Assembly: GCA_013076295.1 (NCBI GenBank)
Contig: RQOL01000906.1
Location: 2,418,001-2,482,000, forward strand
Length of the DNA stretch: 64,000 bases
Source: Sanderia malayensis
Lineage: Eukaryota; Cnidaria; Scyphozoa; Semaeostomeae; Pelagiidae
Direction of reading: 5' to 3'
The notes below the pieces were generated by a model. The model saw only the letters and a list, made by a program, of their open reading frames with translations. It made no database searches and was not told where the DNA came from. Position 1 is the stretch's first letter; each line of letters starts with the position of its first letter. Position numbers and translations under genes: made by a program. This document shows, in pieces, positions 37,701-49,821 of the stretch.

Positions 37701-39385
37701 CCTTTGAAAGAGTATATACACCAATTTTAACTCTGAGTATTAAAGTTCATTCGATAACATGCTCTGTGTACAGTAACGCTTACAAGAACGTGTGTCAGTT
37801 TGAATAACTACTTCAACCTTATTTCTAATATATATTGATTTGGTATATTGTCCACTCTCTTTCTTAGGAAGTGATATTCTCGTAAAACCAGTTACTAAAG
37901 CTGGGCAGAAAAATATTGATGTTTACTTCCCAGGTGGAGATAATGAGGTAAACAATTACGTAAAATATGCATGCTTGCATGTTTGTATGTTTGCATGTTT
38001 GTATGTTTGTATGTTTGCTTAGTATGATAATGATGTTCATTATTATTCTTTTTGTAGATTTGGTATGACATGCATGATTATGGAACCAGTTTTCGCGGAG
38101 GATCGAAGCCCATGACAATCGACACACCCCTTCAAAAAGTAAGCAATTCTTGTTGCTCCACTTCGAACAAGAACAGACAATTGCTGTTGTTTATTGTCAT
38201 TAGCCTATGCAGGTCAGAGTAATATTGCAGTTCTATATTGTTGCTTACTTCTCAACCAGATACCGGCCTTCCACAGAGGCGGCAGCATAATACCCCACAA
38301 AGAAACAGTTCGAAAGGCATCATCATTAACGCACAACGACCCATACACACTTATTGCTGCATTGAATAGCAATGTAAGTACACAATATAGTATAGTTTTT
38401 GCATTTATTTTCAAATCAGGACCATGGGTTCATATGCTGGACCACATTCACGATCTCTTTCCAAGCAACAATGTGATGTTTCGATCAGACTGTGTATGCA
38501 AATGGATAGATCTTCCATTGTACTTCATTGTCCTTATGCTTAGGTTTTTTGCATAAATTTTTTTTGAACGTCATTGCATTTTCCAGAATGAAGCTCTCGG
38601 TACATTGTACATTGACGATGGACACAGTTTTGATTATAAGGAGAGAAAATACTTGAAGATAAAATACGAGATAACGGAGATGAATTTTATCGCACGGTAA
38701 TTTTTTTAATACCATGAATATCTTAAATGATGTCACTTGTTCCCACCTTTGCCATCTTTAAATAGTATGTGGTGTTTGTTCTTGATTGTGATTGGATGTT
38801 CGATATCTATAGGCGTGAGCATTCAAGCTTTGAGACCAAAGCATGCATAGAGAGCATTGTAATACTTGGTGTAAGCAAGCCTTTAAAAACAGCCACCCTC
38901 ACAACTGCCAGTAAGTAACAATTTTTGCATATTATGCTCTGTCACTTTGCTCTATTATACATTGCTGCGCGACTGTTAGAAAAATTACGATAGATTCTTG
39001 ATGTTATGAAAGCAGCCAGCTTTCAGATCCAACCCAAGGCTAAATTTTGCTCTTTGAAGCAGTTCAATGGAGCACTACCAGATATTTAGAAAATTATCCT
39101 TTGAAAGGGAAGTTGTTTTGGAGCGTGTTTTGTTTTGCTAAGAGTTCACTTATATTTCTTGAAACACCATTCATACTTATAAACACTTATTTAGCAATTG
39201 TTTTACTTATGTAACTTTCATCACGGCATGCCCTGTAGTTCACAATTTAATTCTTTCACTTCACTTCTCCATTATCAGGCAAGAAAAAGGAGCTTCGAGT
39301 TAGTTACTCTGCTGAGAAGAAGGTCTTTGTTATGAGCAAGTTTGGTATGAACGTCGCTGAAGAATTTTCTATTGCTTTTACATAA
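28777..39385 (+). CDS. GANAB: Glucosidase II alpha subunit (neutral alpha-glucosidase AB, GH31)
   Basis: Twenty-six exons sum to 2,697 nt, 898 residues (human ~944). The product is the ER enzyme that trims the two inner glucoses from N-glycans. A signal peptide ([20 protein letters not shown]) is followed by [13 protein letters not shown], the N-terminal motif of the subunit. Later come [34 protein letters not shown] and WLDIEH. The GH31 nucleophile motif WNDMNE lies at about 35729-35747; VWTGDN, typical of the acid/base region, follows at about 36165-36180. RAHA and LPFWYN come after, and the C-terminal beta domains end at 39385. Exon 1 (28777-28853) is joined through a weak donor (AAG|GTTCTT), chosen because it alone keeps the phase into exon 2 (29869-29907). 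All other junctions are standard. Confidence 0.93.
29024..29796. mobile_element. Putative TIR element in GANAB intron 1
   Basis: AGGGCCCATGTACACGAG at 29024-29041 and its exact inverse CTCGTGTACATGGGCCCT at 29779-29796 bound a 773-bp interval. No clear target-site duplication was found. A near-identical terminus occurs near 26908-26926, so this is a repeated family. Confidence 0.5.
30612..30732. mobile_element. Degraded hAT MITE in GANAB intron 3
   Basis: The left end CAATGGCGTAGGAGC and the inverse of the right end, CAGAGGCGTAAGAGC, match at 12 of 15 positions. The flanking 8-mers ACTGCTGT and ACTACTGC match at 6 of 8. It resembles the element at 56904-57059 but looks older. A further CAGGGCCGTAGCGGC terminus at about 30750 has no partner. 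Confidence 0.5.
31774..31816 (+). repeat. G-rich tract in GANAB intron 6
   Basis: Runs of up to eleven G separated by short spacers (GTGGGAAAGTG, GGGGGTG). At least four G-runs of three or more make a G-quadruplex possible in the transcribed strand's RNA. Confidence 0.6.
32348..33369. repeat. 1,022-bp inverted-repeat element (386-389-bp arms) in GANAB intron 8
   Basis: The left arm (32348-32736) and right arm (32984-33369) are near-complementary along their whole length, with a 247-bp spacer. Both arms contain a ladder of TTCCACGGCACACTTATAT units. The element starts TACGGTGGCCCAC, ends with its inverse, and is flanked by the direct repeat GAAACT (32342-32347 and 33370-33375), consistent with insertion as a foldback transposon. 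Short frames here translate the repeat only. Confidence 0.85.
36279..36461 (+). repeat. (TATG)n microsatellite in GANAB intron 17
   Basis: About 180 bp of TATG repeats interrupted by CATG, TACG and TGTG variants, just 15 bp after the exon ending at 36263. Cys/Tyr/Met-rich frames here are repeat translations. Confidence 0.95.
37376..37423. repeat. Perfect 22-bp-arm hairpin in GANAB intron 19
   Basis: Arm TAGCAACTCCTAAATAAATACC (37376-37397), loop CCAT, and exact inverse arm (37402-37423). Confidence 0.9.
37450..37492. repeat. Second perfect hairpin (19-bp arms) in GANAB intron 19
   Basis: Arm GAAATATAAATCTTTATAT (37450-37468), loop TGTCC, exact inverse arm (37474-37492). It lies 27 bp from the preceding hairpin. 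Confidence 0.9.
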
Positions 39386-39842
39386 TAGTTTTATGGACCC
39401 ATATATTTAGATTTCATATTGCTGTGACTGCATTTTAATGATGCCCTAATTATTATTTACCTTTTATTCATACAATTAATTTTATAAAACTAATTATTAC
39501 CCTTGGGGCTCCCTCAGGGAAATTATTTTTTGCATTTAACAAATTCATTTGAGAGTTTCTCAAATTTTTATCAAGCTTTCTATAAATATTTATCAGATGA
39601 TAAACCAAGATAAAATGAGATGTTTCTTATTTTATTTTGACCAAACGCAAGACATATAGCAAAAAGACAAAGAATTGTCTTATTATTTAGTGTCGTTGCA
39701 AGATTCACCAGGAACACCCAACACCTTATTTTGACTATTGATATCAATCAGCTTCTTGTTTCAGTTCAATGCAATGCAATGCCTGGCATGAGGACAGTTT
39801 TAAGTGCATGCCTCTTGCATCCTTGATGTTTATTTGCAATGA

Positions 39843-39848
39843 AATAAA
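39843..39848 (+). terminator. Likely GANAB polyadenylation signal
   Basis: AATAAA about 460 bp after the GANAB stop and only 39 bp before the OPA3 ATG. The region 39386-39842 is AT-rich 3' UTR-like sequence with nothing else recognised. Confidence 0.45.
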
Positions 39849-39886
39849 AGTTAAATGTTGTTTATATTCGCAACTGTGACGTAAAA

Positions 39887-40631
39887 ATGGTTGCATTGCC
39901 ACTTTTCAAACTTGGCACACTTGTTGTAAAACAATTTGCAAAACCAATCGCAAATTTAGTGAAAAGTGGTGCCAAGAACAGTCAAATATTCAGATCAGCT
40001 ATTTTGTTCCCTGCACAAAGTAAGTATTTATATCTTTAGCTATTTGTTAAATCTATTATTTAAGTTTTACTGTTGATACAATTTTTACGAAATTAGTTGG
40101 ACTCTACAGTAACAAGATATAAGTACTTTTATCCTCTGACGATAATGTAGGTTTCACAACATATGTTATTTTGTTTGCCATTTCTTTGTGATATAGGTAA
40201 GAATGTCTTCATGATAACAAGTGAACATTGCAATATGCCCCAATCTCTCAAATCAACTGTAATTTACTCCAACCTTATATATTTATGTATTTTCTTGAAC
40301 AGAATACAACCGCTTGGAACAAAGATACAGAATGATACAGATGGGGTATGAGGGAAAGGTTGACATAAAACCCCTCAGTGAAAAGGCAGCCATTGACCTG
40401 GCAGCAAATATACTTGGTGAGATTGTAGTTTTTAGTATTGCAGTTGCGGTTTTACTAGTCGAAATGAAAAGAACACAACTAAAAGATCAGGCTAAGGAGG
40501 ACGTACAAAATGCAAAGTTAATATCTTTGCAGCAACAAATTAACGACTTAGGTATTGAAACTGAGCAACAGGCTACTCAAATAAGGGAGCTGACAAGAGC
40601 ACTCCCTCAGGCGAATAAATCATTCAAATAA
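39887..40631 (+). CDS. OPA3: OPA3-like mitochondrial membrane protein
   Basis: Two exons (39887-40019, 40303-40631) encode 153 residues. The N-terminus MVALPLFKLGTLVVKQFAKP is a basic, hydrophobic mitochondrial-type leader. ANLVKSGAKNSQIFRS, RYRMIQMGYEGK and IKPLSEKAAIDLAANILGE follow, matching the conserved OPA3 core. A hydrophobic segment (IVVFSIAVAVLLVEM) precedes a C-terminal coiled coil with repeated Gln/Glu/Leu heptads. OPA3 is a mitochondrial protein linked to morphology and lipid metabolism, mutated in human optic atrophy; the precise role is unsettled. A TGACGTAA CRE-like box lies immediately before the start codon. Confidence 0.9.
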
Positions 40632-41134
40632 CTTGCCTAGCGTGTCTATATTTTCTGTATTTTTTTACATTAAAATGGACATTTAGTTAGCTTTTATTCA
40701 TTCAAGCTTACTTTTATTATTTCTGGTCTATCGTGAGCTAATCCATTTGGCAACGGCACATTTTGATTATGCATGTATGGTAGCAAAACTCTACCATTTG
40801 CACCCAGAATACTTGACAGGTATCATCAAAGTTATTTCAATCAAAAACAATTCATTGGAGTAACATAATATCCTTGAATAACATTTGTTTACAAAATTAA
40901 ACTGAAAAGATTAAATAATTTCACCAGATTCCTTACATCTGGATACAATAAATAAATTAATTTAATTGAAAAGATTGTTCACACATTATATATGGATTAA
41001 AAAACTTACAAAGCAAACAATTTTGAAAAATAATATTCCTCAACTTTTGCTCTTAAAATACAATTGGTTAAGACTGATAAATAAGTTTATTTTCATCACT
41101 ACCTAATGATAGAAGGAGAGTAAGAAACTGGCGA
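40632..41134. other. Spacer between convergent OPA3 and actin-fusion genes
   Basis: AT-rich, presumably the two 3' UTRs. No gene or repeat was recognised. Confidence 0.5.
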
Positions 41135-44100
41135 TTAAAAGCATTTCTTATGAACAATGTCTACACCGCAATCATAATAATCATCTGCAGTTATCCACAT
41201 TTGAGAAAAAGATGGCAAGTTGGAAAGTATTGCAGCTCCATGCCAAACTGAGAACCAACGTTCAGATAGGTTTTGAATCTTTGTGATTTCATTCATTTTT
41301 GTTTGGCTCAGTTGGTCCAACTCAAGTTTGAGTCGTTTATCCAAACCTTTGAGTAATGTTGTACCACCTGGCAAGAAAAAAAGGTATGTCTAGTATTCAA
41401 TTATGTCTCAATTATACATTTATTTTTATACAAAGTGTTTTGTAGCCAATCAGTACAGCATATCAAACTAAACAAATGTTCCTTTGACTCATTTGAGCCA
41501 GAGAAAAACCCCCCTTGCCTTAATCACCCCCTAATCACCCCCCAGGGATTGATATGGGGATTTCATTAACAAAGTTTTTCGCTCTCTTAAAGGCTTGGGT
41601 TATTGGCATTCTACCGTGGAATAATTTACTGCAGCAGTTCTAGGAAGTTAATTGTGAGAAAATACACAGCAAACTGCACCATTTCAAGGCACTGTATGCA
41701 TGGCATCATGATGGTGGTTAGAGTATCTCTCACCAGACAGTACGATGTTTGAATAGAGCTCTGATCTGATGTCAACGTCACATCTCTGGATGCTCTTGTA
41801 CAGGTATTCATGCACGCCAGGTATGTCTTTTCCTATTAAATTCGGCTGAAAAAGGATCTCAGGACTGCGGAATTGTTCACTCCCCACTTGAATTGTCTGA
41901 CCATCCGGTAGCTGAAATGGAATCATGAAAAAGCAAAAAATCAGTCAGTATTATTATATTAAAGATTTCTTATGAAAAATCAGAATTTTATATGAAAGCG
42001 AATAAAGTGAAATTTTCAACTACAGTTGAGCCTCGATAAGTTGTCAACCATTGAACAAATTATCTGTCTGCTCCTTTCTCAAATTTAATTTGCTTCATGC
42101 ACATCTGAAAGGGAAACCCTCTATGGGGAAACCTTTGATAACTCGGAGCCTCTTGATAACTCGGAACCTCTTGATAACTCGTAACCTCGCAAATTCGAAC
42201 AAGCAGAGTTTGCGAGGTTGCGAGCATTTCCCCATGGGTATTCGACTCATCCAGGTTCAACTGTACGCATAAAACAACTCAATCCTATACCATATACGGT
42301 TTTATCCCATCAGATCTTGTCTCAAACGCTGCAGTAGAAGCATCGAAATCCTCAGCAACGTAACACAATTTCTCTTTGATGTCTTTGCAGATTTCCTTCT
42401 CGGCAGAAGTCGTGAATGAATAGCCTCGTTCCGCGAAGATTCGCATCAAATATTCAGTCATGTCTCTACCGGCCACGTTCATTCGCTCTGTTGCGTGGGG
42501 CAATGAATACCCATCATACACCGGGACAATGTGTGTCACGCCATCTCCACTGTCTACAACAATACCTGTCGGATCACAAAAAATCCAAGAAGAGTGTCAA
42601 AGTAGAGAAATGAGTCCTGGTTATAAGATACAAGGCTGCTTTCAAAGAAATAATGGTTAAAATGAAGAGGATATGGCAATATGGACTACCTGTAGTTTTG
42701 CCAGTGATGTATAAAGAGAGAACGGCTTGGATGGCAATGTAGAATGCTGGAACTTGGTAGGTTTCCATCATAATTTCAAGCATTCTTTCGCGATTCTTCT
42801 TTGGATTCAATGGGGCTTCTGTTAGCATCATAGGGTGCTCAGATGGGTCGATTCGCAGCTGCTGCAGTAGAACATGATCCCAAAGCTGCAAGATAGAAAT
42901 TGAGAATTCGAAAAACAGTGACATTTTCATGTAACAAATTTCCTATACCCTGTGGAGTCGAGGTCTTTGCCATTTTGAATTGTTTTTCAATATAATCGCA
43001 AAGGCTTTTAGCATAAAAGGGCTTGATATCAGATGGCTTAGTTTCGGTATTAGCATGCATTTCCTGAGCAGCCCTGTCAGTGTACAAGGCCTCGCTTAAA
43101 ACACGAACTGGTATTATTTGTCGGTTCACACTCTCCCAGTAGCATTGGCTTTCGAAAACACACAAAGTCAAGAAAGATTCTCGGACTGATGTTTGCCAAG
43201 TTCTATACACAGTAATGGGGTATGCTATGTTGTATATACTTGAAATTTTACCTTTTCTAAGCCATCCCAGTCCTCAACAATACCGTGCTCAAGAGGATAG
43301 GACAACTTAAGAACGCCTCGATATCGTTGAGCCTCGTCTCCAACATAAACCTCCTCTGCTCCTTGATTTTGCGCAATTCGCTGCGAAACAAGAACGTTCT
43401 GATGTGTGATTGAAGATGTATACAGTAATAAATTGCCGAAAGCAAATATCCGTGGCTCGTTTAATGATTATTTTGTATGTAGATAAGAAACGACACGAAC
43501 CTCGTACTGGGGTTTTCCGATAATTGCTGGAATAACAACAGAAGGGCTGTCGCTGGAAGCGAGGCCAGCTTTTGTGTAGCCAGAGCCATTGTCAATAATA
43601 ACAGGAGTTGCAAAGTCTTGTATCTGTTGGATAGAAAATAATATTTCATTGAAATTAAAATGTAACTATTGTACATAACTTTAAAATTGATACTTTGCCT
43701 ATTTTATTTCTCAGACGGGAGACTATTATTAGATGTAATGCGCACAAGATCATCTTTCCATCCTTGCAAGGTAAGTAAATTTATGTCTTTCGTTCGGGGG
43801 GAGTTTGCTGTTAAGATCCGGCTGATAAACCATTTAATACAAATAGCAATGATAATTGGACAACTTTCATACCTTGTTTGATTTCGAGGTGGAAATTAGG
43901 ACATTTCCTCTTGTACTTTCATCCAATTCACACTCTTTATTGACTTTATTAATCTTCGTTGGTATATCAGGTTGTTTTGTCTTCTCGACAGTCAAATGTT
44001 CCTCTATCATTCCCTCGATAGTCCTTTTGCTATCTTCATTGCCTTTATCTTCTTTCAGTTGCTGCAAACCTCCATCCAGCAATTTCAGATCTTGTCCCTC

Positions 44101-47100
44101 TTCGCTGTGATCTTCTTTATAAATATGGTCTTCAGTTTCAGTATCGTGAAATTTATCTTCATCTTCATGAACTTCTTTTTCAATCTGGTTTTTTTCATCT
44201 GCATCACCATGGTCTTCTTTTCCTTTGTTTTTGCTGATTTCTTTTTGTTCATGTTTTCTATCATGATGACCGGACAAAGCAAGTACCTCTGACTGGGCTT
44301 CTTTCTCGAACATTTCTTCCAACTCTTCAAACTCTTCCAGGTCCACATCTTCTATCAAAAGTCCGCTGTTTTGTGTTGTCAATTTTATCTCACTTAACAC
44401 ACCACTCAATGGTGCACTTGCAACGGAATTCGCGGTAGCCTCTTCAGGTTTCCATTCTTCTTCAGGTTTCGATTCTTCTTCACACAGGTTAATCATCTCT
44501 TCTTTCAAGCCATCATCCCGGTAAGCTAGAGTCCTGTCAACCTTGAAATTATTCTTCTCAGTGTTAACTTCTTCCCTTTCCGATACGCTTTCGTCAAATG
44601 AAATATCTTCCTCCCAAAAATCATCTTCGGATACCATGTCTAATTCAAACATATCTAACTGATCGACATCTTTAGATTGATCTTCACCAAATGTTTCATC
44701 AGTGTGCTGGTGTTCTTCATTGTCCTCGGGCTCTTCTTTTTGTAACTCTGTACACTCTTCATGTATCTCGGATGATTTTTCTTCTAATAGCTGAGATGAA
44801 GATGATTTGATCGATGTGTGATTCTTCTTGAGACTCGCGTTTTCAAACCACTGATTTTCAAATGCATAATCAGCAGACATTTTATCATTATTATCCAAAG
44901 GAGTTTCTTTTGCATTGTCCGCTTCTTTTTGAGTTACCATCTCTTCTTCCTTCTCTTCTTCTATTTCTTCTTCCTTCTCTTCTTCCTTCACTTCTTCCTT
45001 CTCTTCTTCCTTCTGCATCACCAATTGAAGTTCTTCAACCGAAGAAACGGTTTCAAACGTATCTTCCACTGTTTGGTTGATTTTCTGACTCCCTGTACCA
45101 AATTCAACTTCAGGCTCGGAATCCGATGAAGATCGTTCGGACACAGTATCTTCGGAAGATGCATAAAGATTATCATCACCATCTTCTTCTTCGGTTCGGA
45201 AAGTCAAGAAGACGTCTACAGAGTCATTGGAAGAAAGTGATGATGCTTTCAATGGAAGATTGTCATTTAAGTCAGCTGGAAGTCCATGAAGATCTAATCT
45301 TGCTTGATATTCCTCTCTGAGGTCACTTGTCGCTAGAATTGCTGGAAGATCTTCTTGTCTCTTGAGCTTTTCTCCTTCGAGTTCTTTAATAGCTGCTGGG
45401 TTCACTATCCCAGTCGGTGTTTGGTTATCAAATGCTTTGTCCAAAATAGATGTATCTGTCCACTCGTCATTTTCTGTTATTGTATTCGAAACTTCTAGTA
45501 TCTCAATAGGTTCTAATCTTGTATCGGGGCCTTCATTGGCAAGGGCTTCTGCAAAATTAACTTCTTTTGTTTCCTCTTTCTCTTCTTTGCTAACCAGGTC
45601 TTCTTCATCTGGCCCATAACTCCATTCGAGATCTAAATCCTCCACAAAGACCCCTTCTTGTTCTTCATTGCTCTCGCCAATATCTTCAAGTATCTCTGTT
45701 TCACATGAAAATTTTTTGGCTGTTAATCCTTCATCTAAATCCATCTCTTCTTGTTCTTCATATTCTCTCGCATCTTCAGTTGAAAGTTCTCCATGCTTAA
45801 CTTTGATGCCTGTTAATTCTTCTTCATAACCAATCTGACAGCTGCCCTTAAAACTATTATCTTCTTCAGCCTCGATCCCACCATGTTCTGTATTTATTTC
45901 AAATAGCTCAACATCACCATCATTATTATCTTCATCGCCTTCACTTGGAACCGTGCCCTCGGCTTGTGTAGAATTTTTCAGAGGAGAGCGTAGAATACTG
46001 CATGCTGAACTATCTGACATATCGCTATCTGAATCTGGTTCATAAGTCGATTGATCTGTTGAATGACTGCTGTCAGGTTGGCCTGTTTCAAACTCAGATT
46101 CATCCATTGCTGTTTCCCCTTCGGTTGAACATTCCATCAGCTCCTTTGAAATCATCCCGTCAATTGGCATTAAATCTAATTCCTCAATTTGCTCACTTAT
46201 ATCAGAACTCTTTATTTGATATTCCTGCAAATTAGAACTCACATCTTCACTATCGTTTTCTTTTGAATCCTCTCCCAAATCGTTAATTTCCAGCTGTATT
46301 CCTGTTTCCAATGCGTCTACTCTTAATTCGCCAATCAAATCATCAAGAATTTCGACACTATCATCCCTTTCTCCACCTATTTCATCAGACTGGTACACGG
46401 GTAATTCTTTTTTCTTATCAACTACTTCATTTAACAGATCCTCATCATCATCATAGCTTGTGGCTTCAAATGCTTCCAGCTCATCTAGCAGATCAAGACT
46501 CTGTTGCAAAGACAAGGCTAGATTACTTTCTACGGGTAAGGTATCCGGTCGAGGAGTCATTACGTCTAGCATATCTGATTGATCTTCTTCGCACTGGGTT
46601 ATTATCTCATCAGTTTTGTCATCCTCATTTGCGAAACCCTTGGCGAATGCAGCCATCTCTGCATCAACTTCATCATCATGATCATCCAAAACAAAGTCCA
46701 AGTATTTCTCGGTATCTTGGTCTTGCATTTCTTCTTCGTTGATTGAATCTCTAAGGCTAGGAATTATTGTACTTAGTTTTATTTTCTCAACATCATCTTC
46801 TTCGTCGACTTTGTCCTTTTGTGTTTCTTTAATTTCATTCTCATCCTCATCAAAACCCAACAGTTTTTCATAATCAATAACTGACGCTTGCTCCTCATTT
46901 GACGCAATAGCTTGAATTTCTGGTTCTTCGATAAGCTGGTCCTTTTTGAGAACTTCGGATAGAATTGGATGGTCGTCTCCTTTCCTTTCAATTTTTTTAT
47001 CAGGCATAGCTTGCTCACTTGGAAACAAATCTCGGTAATCTATATCAACAATGCTCTTGTATTGTTGTAATTGGTCTTTTTCTTCATCCGAATTGTCGAG

Positions 47101-49821
47101 TGGAAGAAACTGTTCTTCGTCTGTTACGTCACCAACGCGGCTTGACATTGTGTTTAATTTCAAATCAATGTCATCTTTGAATCCATCACTTCGCCCACCA
47201 GCATCTTCCTTTGATTCTCGTGGAAGAAGGACCTCTGAATTCATCTTCCCAGGCTCTGGTTTCAGCTGTAACAAAGCATCTCTGACTTTTTTCTTCATAA
47301 TCTCAGTTTCATCTGTTTCAAAATCATCTGCATCATATAACTTTACGTTCTCATATTTGTCATCATAATCAAAATCGTTGATGTTGTTGTTGTCTAAGTC
47401 TTCTTTATCGTCAGACAAACTGGACAATTCAGGTCCTTCATATAAAATAGCATCCCCTGAATCGTGGGGTTTTATATCTGCTACATCACAAATCATGTTA
47501 TTTTTATTCCATTCTTCAAAACTTGCATCTGATCCTGTATCATAAGCATTGTCAAACATTATCTCCTTTCTATCTACTTGCTCTGATGGCTGTGGCAAAT
47601 AATATGGTTGATCTTGTTCATTTCTATCCTCACTAGAAATCATCGAGTTGAATTCATCTTCTGAATCTTGCTTGTTCTTGGAATGATCTTGTTGGAAGAA
47701 TGCCAGACGTTTGCTTCGTAATCTCTCCAATGTTTCACTCTCATTAAGTGACAAGAAGGACCCATTCTATAAAAAACAGGTGATTATTTATAATACAGTA
47801 CAGTTTGAATTATGTATCATAGCATGTATGTATGTATGTATGTTAAAGATAATGTAAATCAATAGCTGAAACAATTTTCCATCTTCCTTTCATGTGTGAC
47901 CCTTGATGATTCAAAACCTTGTTAACACTGGCTAGTTTCTTCTTATTCTGGGTCTTCAACACATCAAGATTCAACTGTACAACCATTCCTACTATTGCAT
48001 GTGAATTTGTTTTTAATTAAAAAATCTCACCTGTAATGGCTTGTGCATATCTTCATCCCTCTGTTCTTCTGCATTGACTATGCTACTTTTTGATGCAGAG
48101 CTGTTTCTGCTTTTCAGTGACATTTCAGATGCATCTGTTCTTTCATCGAAATAACCACCAAGATTATCATCAGTTTGCACAGCCGTGCTCTTCAAACGCC
48201 TTTCCTCAGCAGTACAAGTTGAGTTGGTTGCAGTGGGCATATCTTCATGTCTTCTTCTACTTGGCTTCAATTTGTTTCTTTGTTCCCAATTCAGTGAAGT
48301 ACTGTTACTAGCACTGTCTATCATGGAAAGCCCACGTTGATCATAGTAATTGTCACCAAATTCAAAACCCTCATGACTATAGTTCTCATAAGGAAGGAAC
48401 CTTCTGTCGGTAAACTCTTCGTCGTTGTCACAAAACTCAAAATCATTTTGGTATAAAGTGGAATCATCACTGGATGTTTCAGAAAATAGTTTCTTTGTCA
48501 AAAGCCAATTTGGTTTTTTATCTTTCTCACAACAAAAACTTCCATTGTTCATTAGCATGTTACCCTCATATTCATCTATATTCAAAGCTGCAAAAAATTT
48601 TGCCTCATTGCACTTGAGTTTCTCTGCCAAATCTCTTAATTGATTTCTGATGCTCTCAATCTGAGCTTGTTCACTGAAATATTTTGTCTCAATCTGTTCT
48701 TTCTCCTTCATTGTTGCAATTTTTTCTTGTAATGTCTTCCGACAATAGCTGATCTTCTTTTTAGACTGTAAGTATTTCTTACGCAACTCAACAGCCAACG
48801 AAAGGATTTCTTGTTTAGGAATGATTGTGCTTCTGGAACTTTCTACTACATTGTTTCTGGCTGGGGTAAAATCTTTCCTTTTTCTAATAATATCATAATT
48901 TAAGTCTCTTTTAGGTTTGCCAGAGTCATAATTTCTTGTATGTTTGATCCTCATTGATCTCTCATTTCTTTGATTATTTGTCGGTCTGAACTTGGTCATT
49001 TCATATGGTTGTTTATTTCTTTCAATAGGTATTGGTGTTCCATCTGTGTGAGAGTAATTTGAAGTTCTGCTATCATTAAGATTATTTCTAGATCTTATCA
49101 TACCATAATTCACATCTTTAAGTTTATTTTCAATAACGGCAATCATTTCCATCGCTGTTAAATATCTGTTTTCATAATTTCTTCTTGACATTTCATCAAT
49201 ACTTTGATCGAGAACACTACGGCAATGTTTTGTGATTTGAACAAGTTTGGAATGCTCCTTAATCAAGCTACAAACACTCTTTGAATCACTTGGAGTATTA
49301 TTGCTACTTGACAAAGATGATATCTTGTCTGGTTTCCCATGTAATGTTTGCTGAACTCCATGATGCTTCCCAGCTGGCTCAGTAATTCTAATATTTGGAT
49401 TTTTAGATTGCAATTCTTTAAAGTCTCTCTGCTCATTGCTTGTATAAGGTTGTTGACTATTAATTGGCAAGGAATGCTGAAACTGAGCCATGCTATTGTT
49501 ATGATCATTAAGGTATTTTCCATTATGCCTTGTATGTTTCTCATTTCTTCCTCCCAAAGGCATCAACCTTGGTGTTGAAAATGGAGTCTTTCCAGTTCCA
49601 TTATAATCAGCTGTTCTCGTAGATTCAATCGGTTTCCTTTTATACACAACGTCGATTTGTTCCAACGAGTAAATTTCATCATTGTTGTTGTATGGTGCTT
49701 CGTTCAGTTGTAAGTTGAATTTGAAAGAACCAGTGAGTTTCTTTGGCGGTTCTCCATCATAAGAACGATCATGATTAAATCTTTCATGACGTTGCTGTTG
49801 CATCTTCTTTGATAATTGCAT
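41135..49821 (-). CDS. Predicted acidic coiled-coil protein with C-terminal actin fold (fusion)
   Basis: Eight exons, reading down from 49821: 48031-49821, 43873-47766, 43501-43623, 43252-43380, 42690-42885, 42291-42565, 41734-41911, 41135-41367. They encode 597, 1,298 and 377 residues, about 2,272 in all. Exon 1 is polar and disordered, with a coiled coil at residues ~330-417. Exon 2 is extremely Glu/Asp-rich. The last six exons form a complete actin fold: DNGSG and DSGDG nucleotide loops, AIQAVLSLY with the catalytic-type Gln, VTHIVP with the His, [18 protein letters not shown] and the end VHKKCF. The join rests on phase: exon 2 runs into AAG|GTATGA with a stop two codons later, the first actin exon begins with ATA, and no usable Met lies between. 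Two separate genes remain possible. Function is unknown; a cytoskeletal scaffold would be a guess. Confidence 0.75.
42023..42263. mobile_element. TA-flanked MITE in the actin-fusion gene intron
   Basis: Starts CAGTTGAGCCTCGATAA and ends CAGGTTCAACTG, with TA at 42021-42022 and 42264-42265. The interior has tandem CTTGATAACTCGGAAC units. It resembles pogo/mariner-class MITEs. Confidence 0.65.

Noticed and set aside
43715..43770. Plus-strand interval with good acceptor (TTTCTCAG) and donor (CAAG|GTAAGT) inside the intron before the actin exons
   Set aside because: 56 nt with no partner exons on the plus strand; probably chance splice-like sites, though an antisense RNA cannot be excluded.
43972..47368. 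Many plus-strand Ser/Phe/Leu-rich frames opposite the acidic exon
   Set aside because: Antisense shadows of Glu/Asp codons (GAA/GAG reversed give Phe/Ser/Leu).
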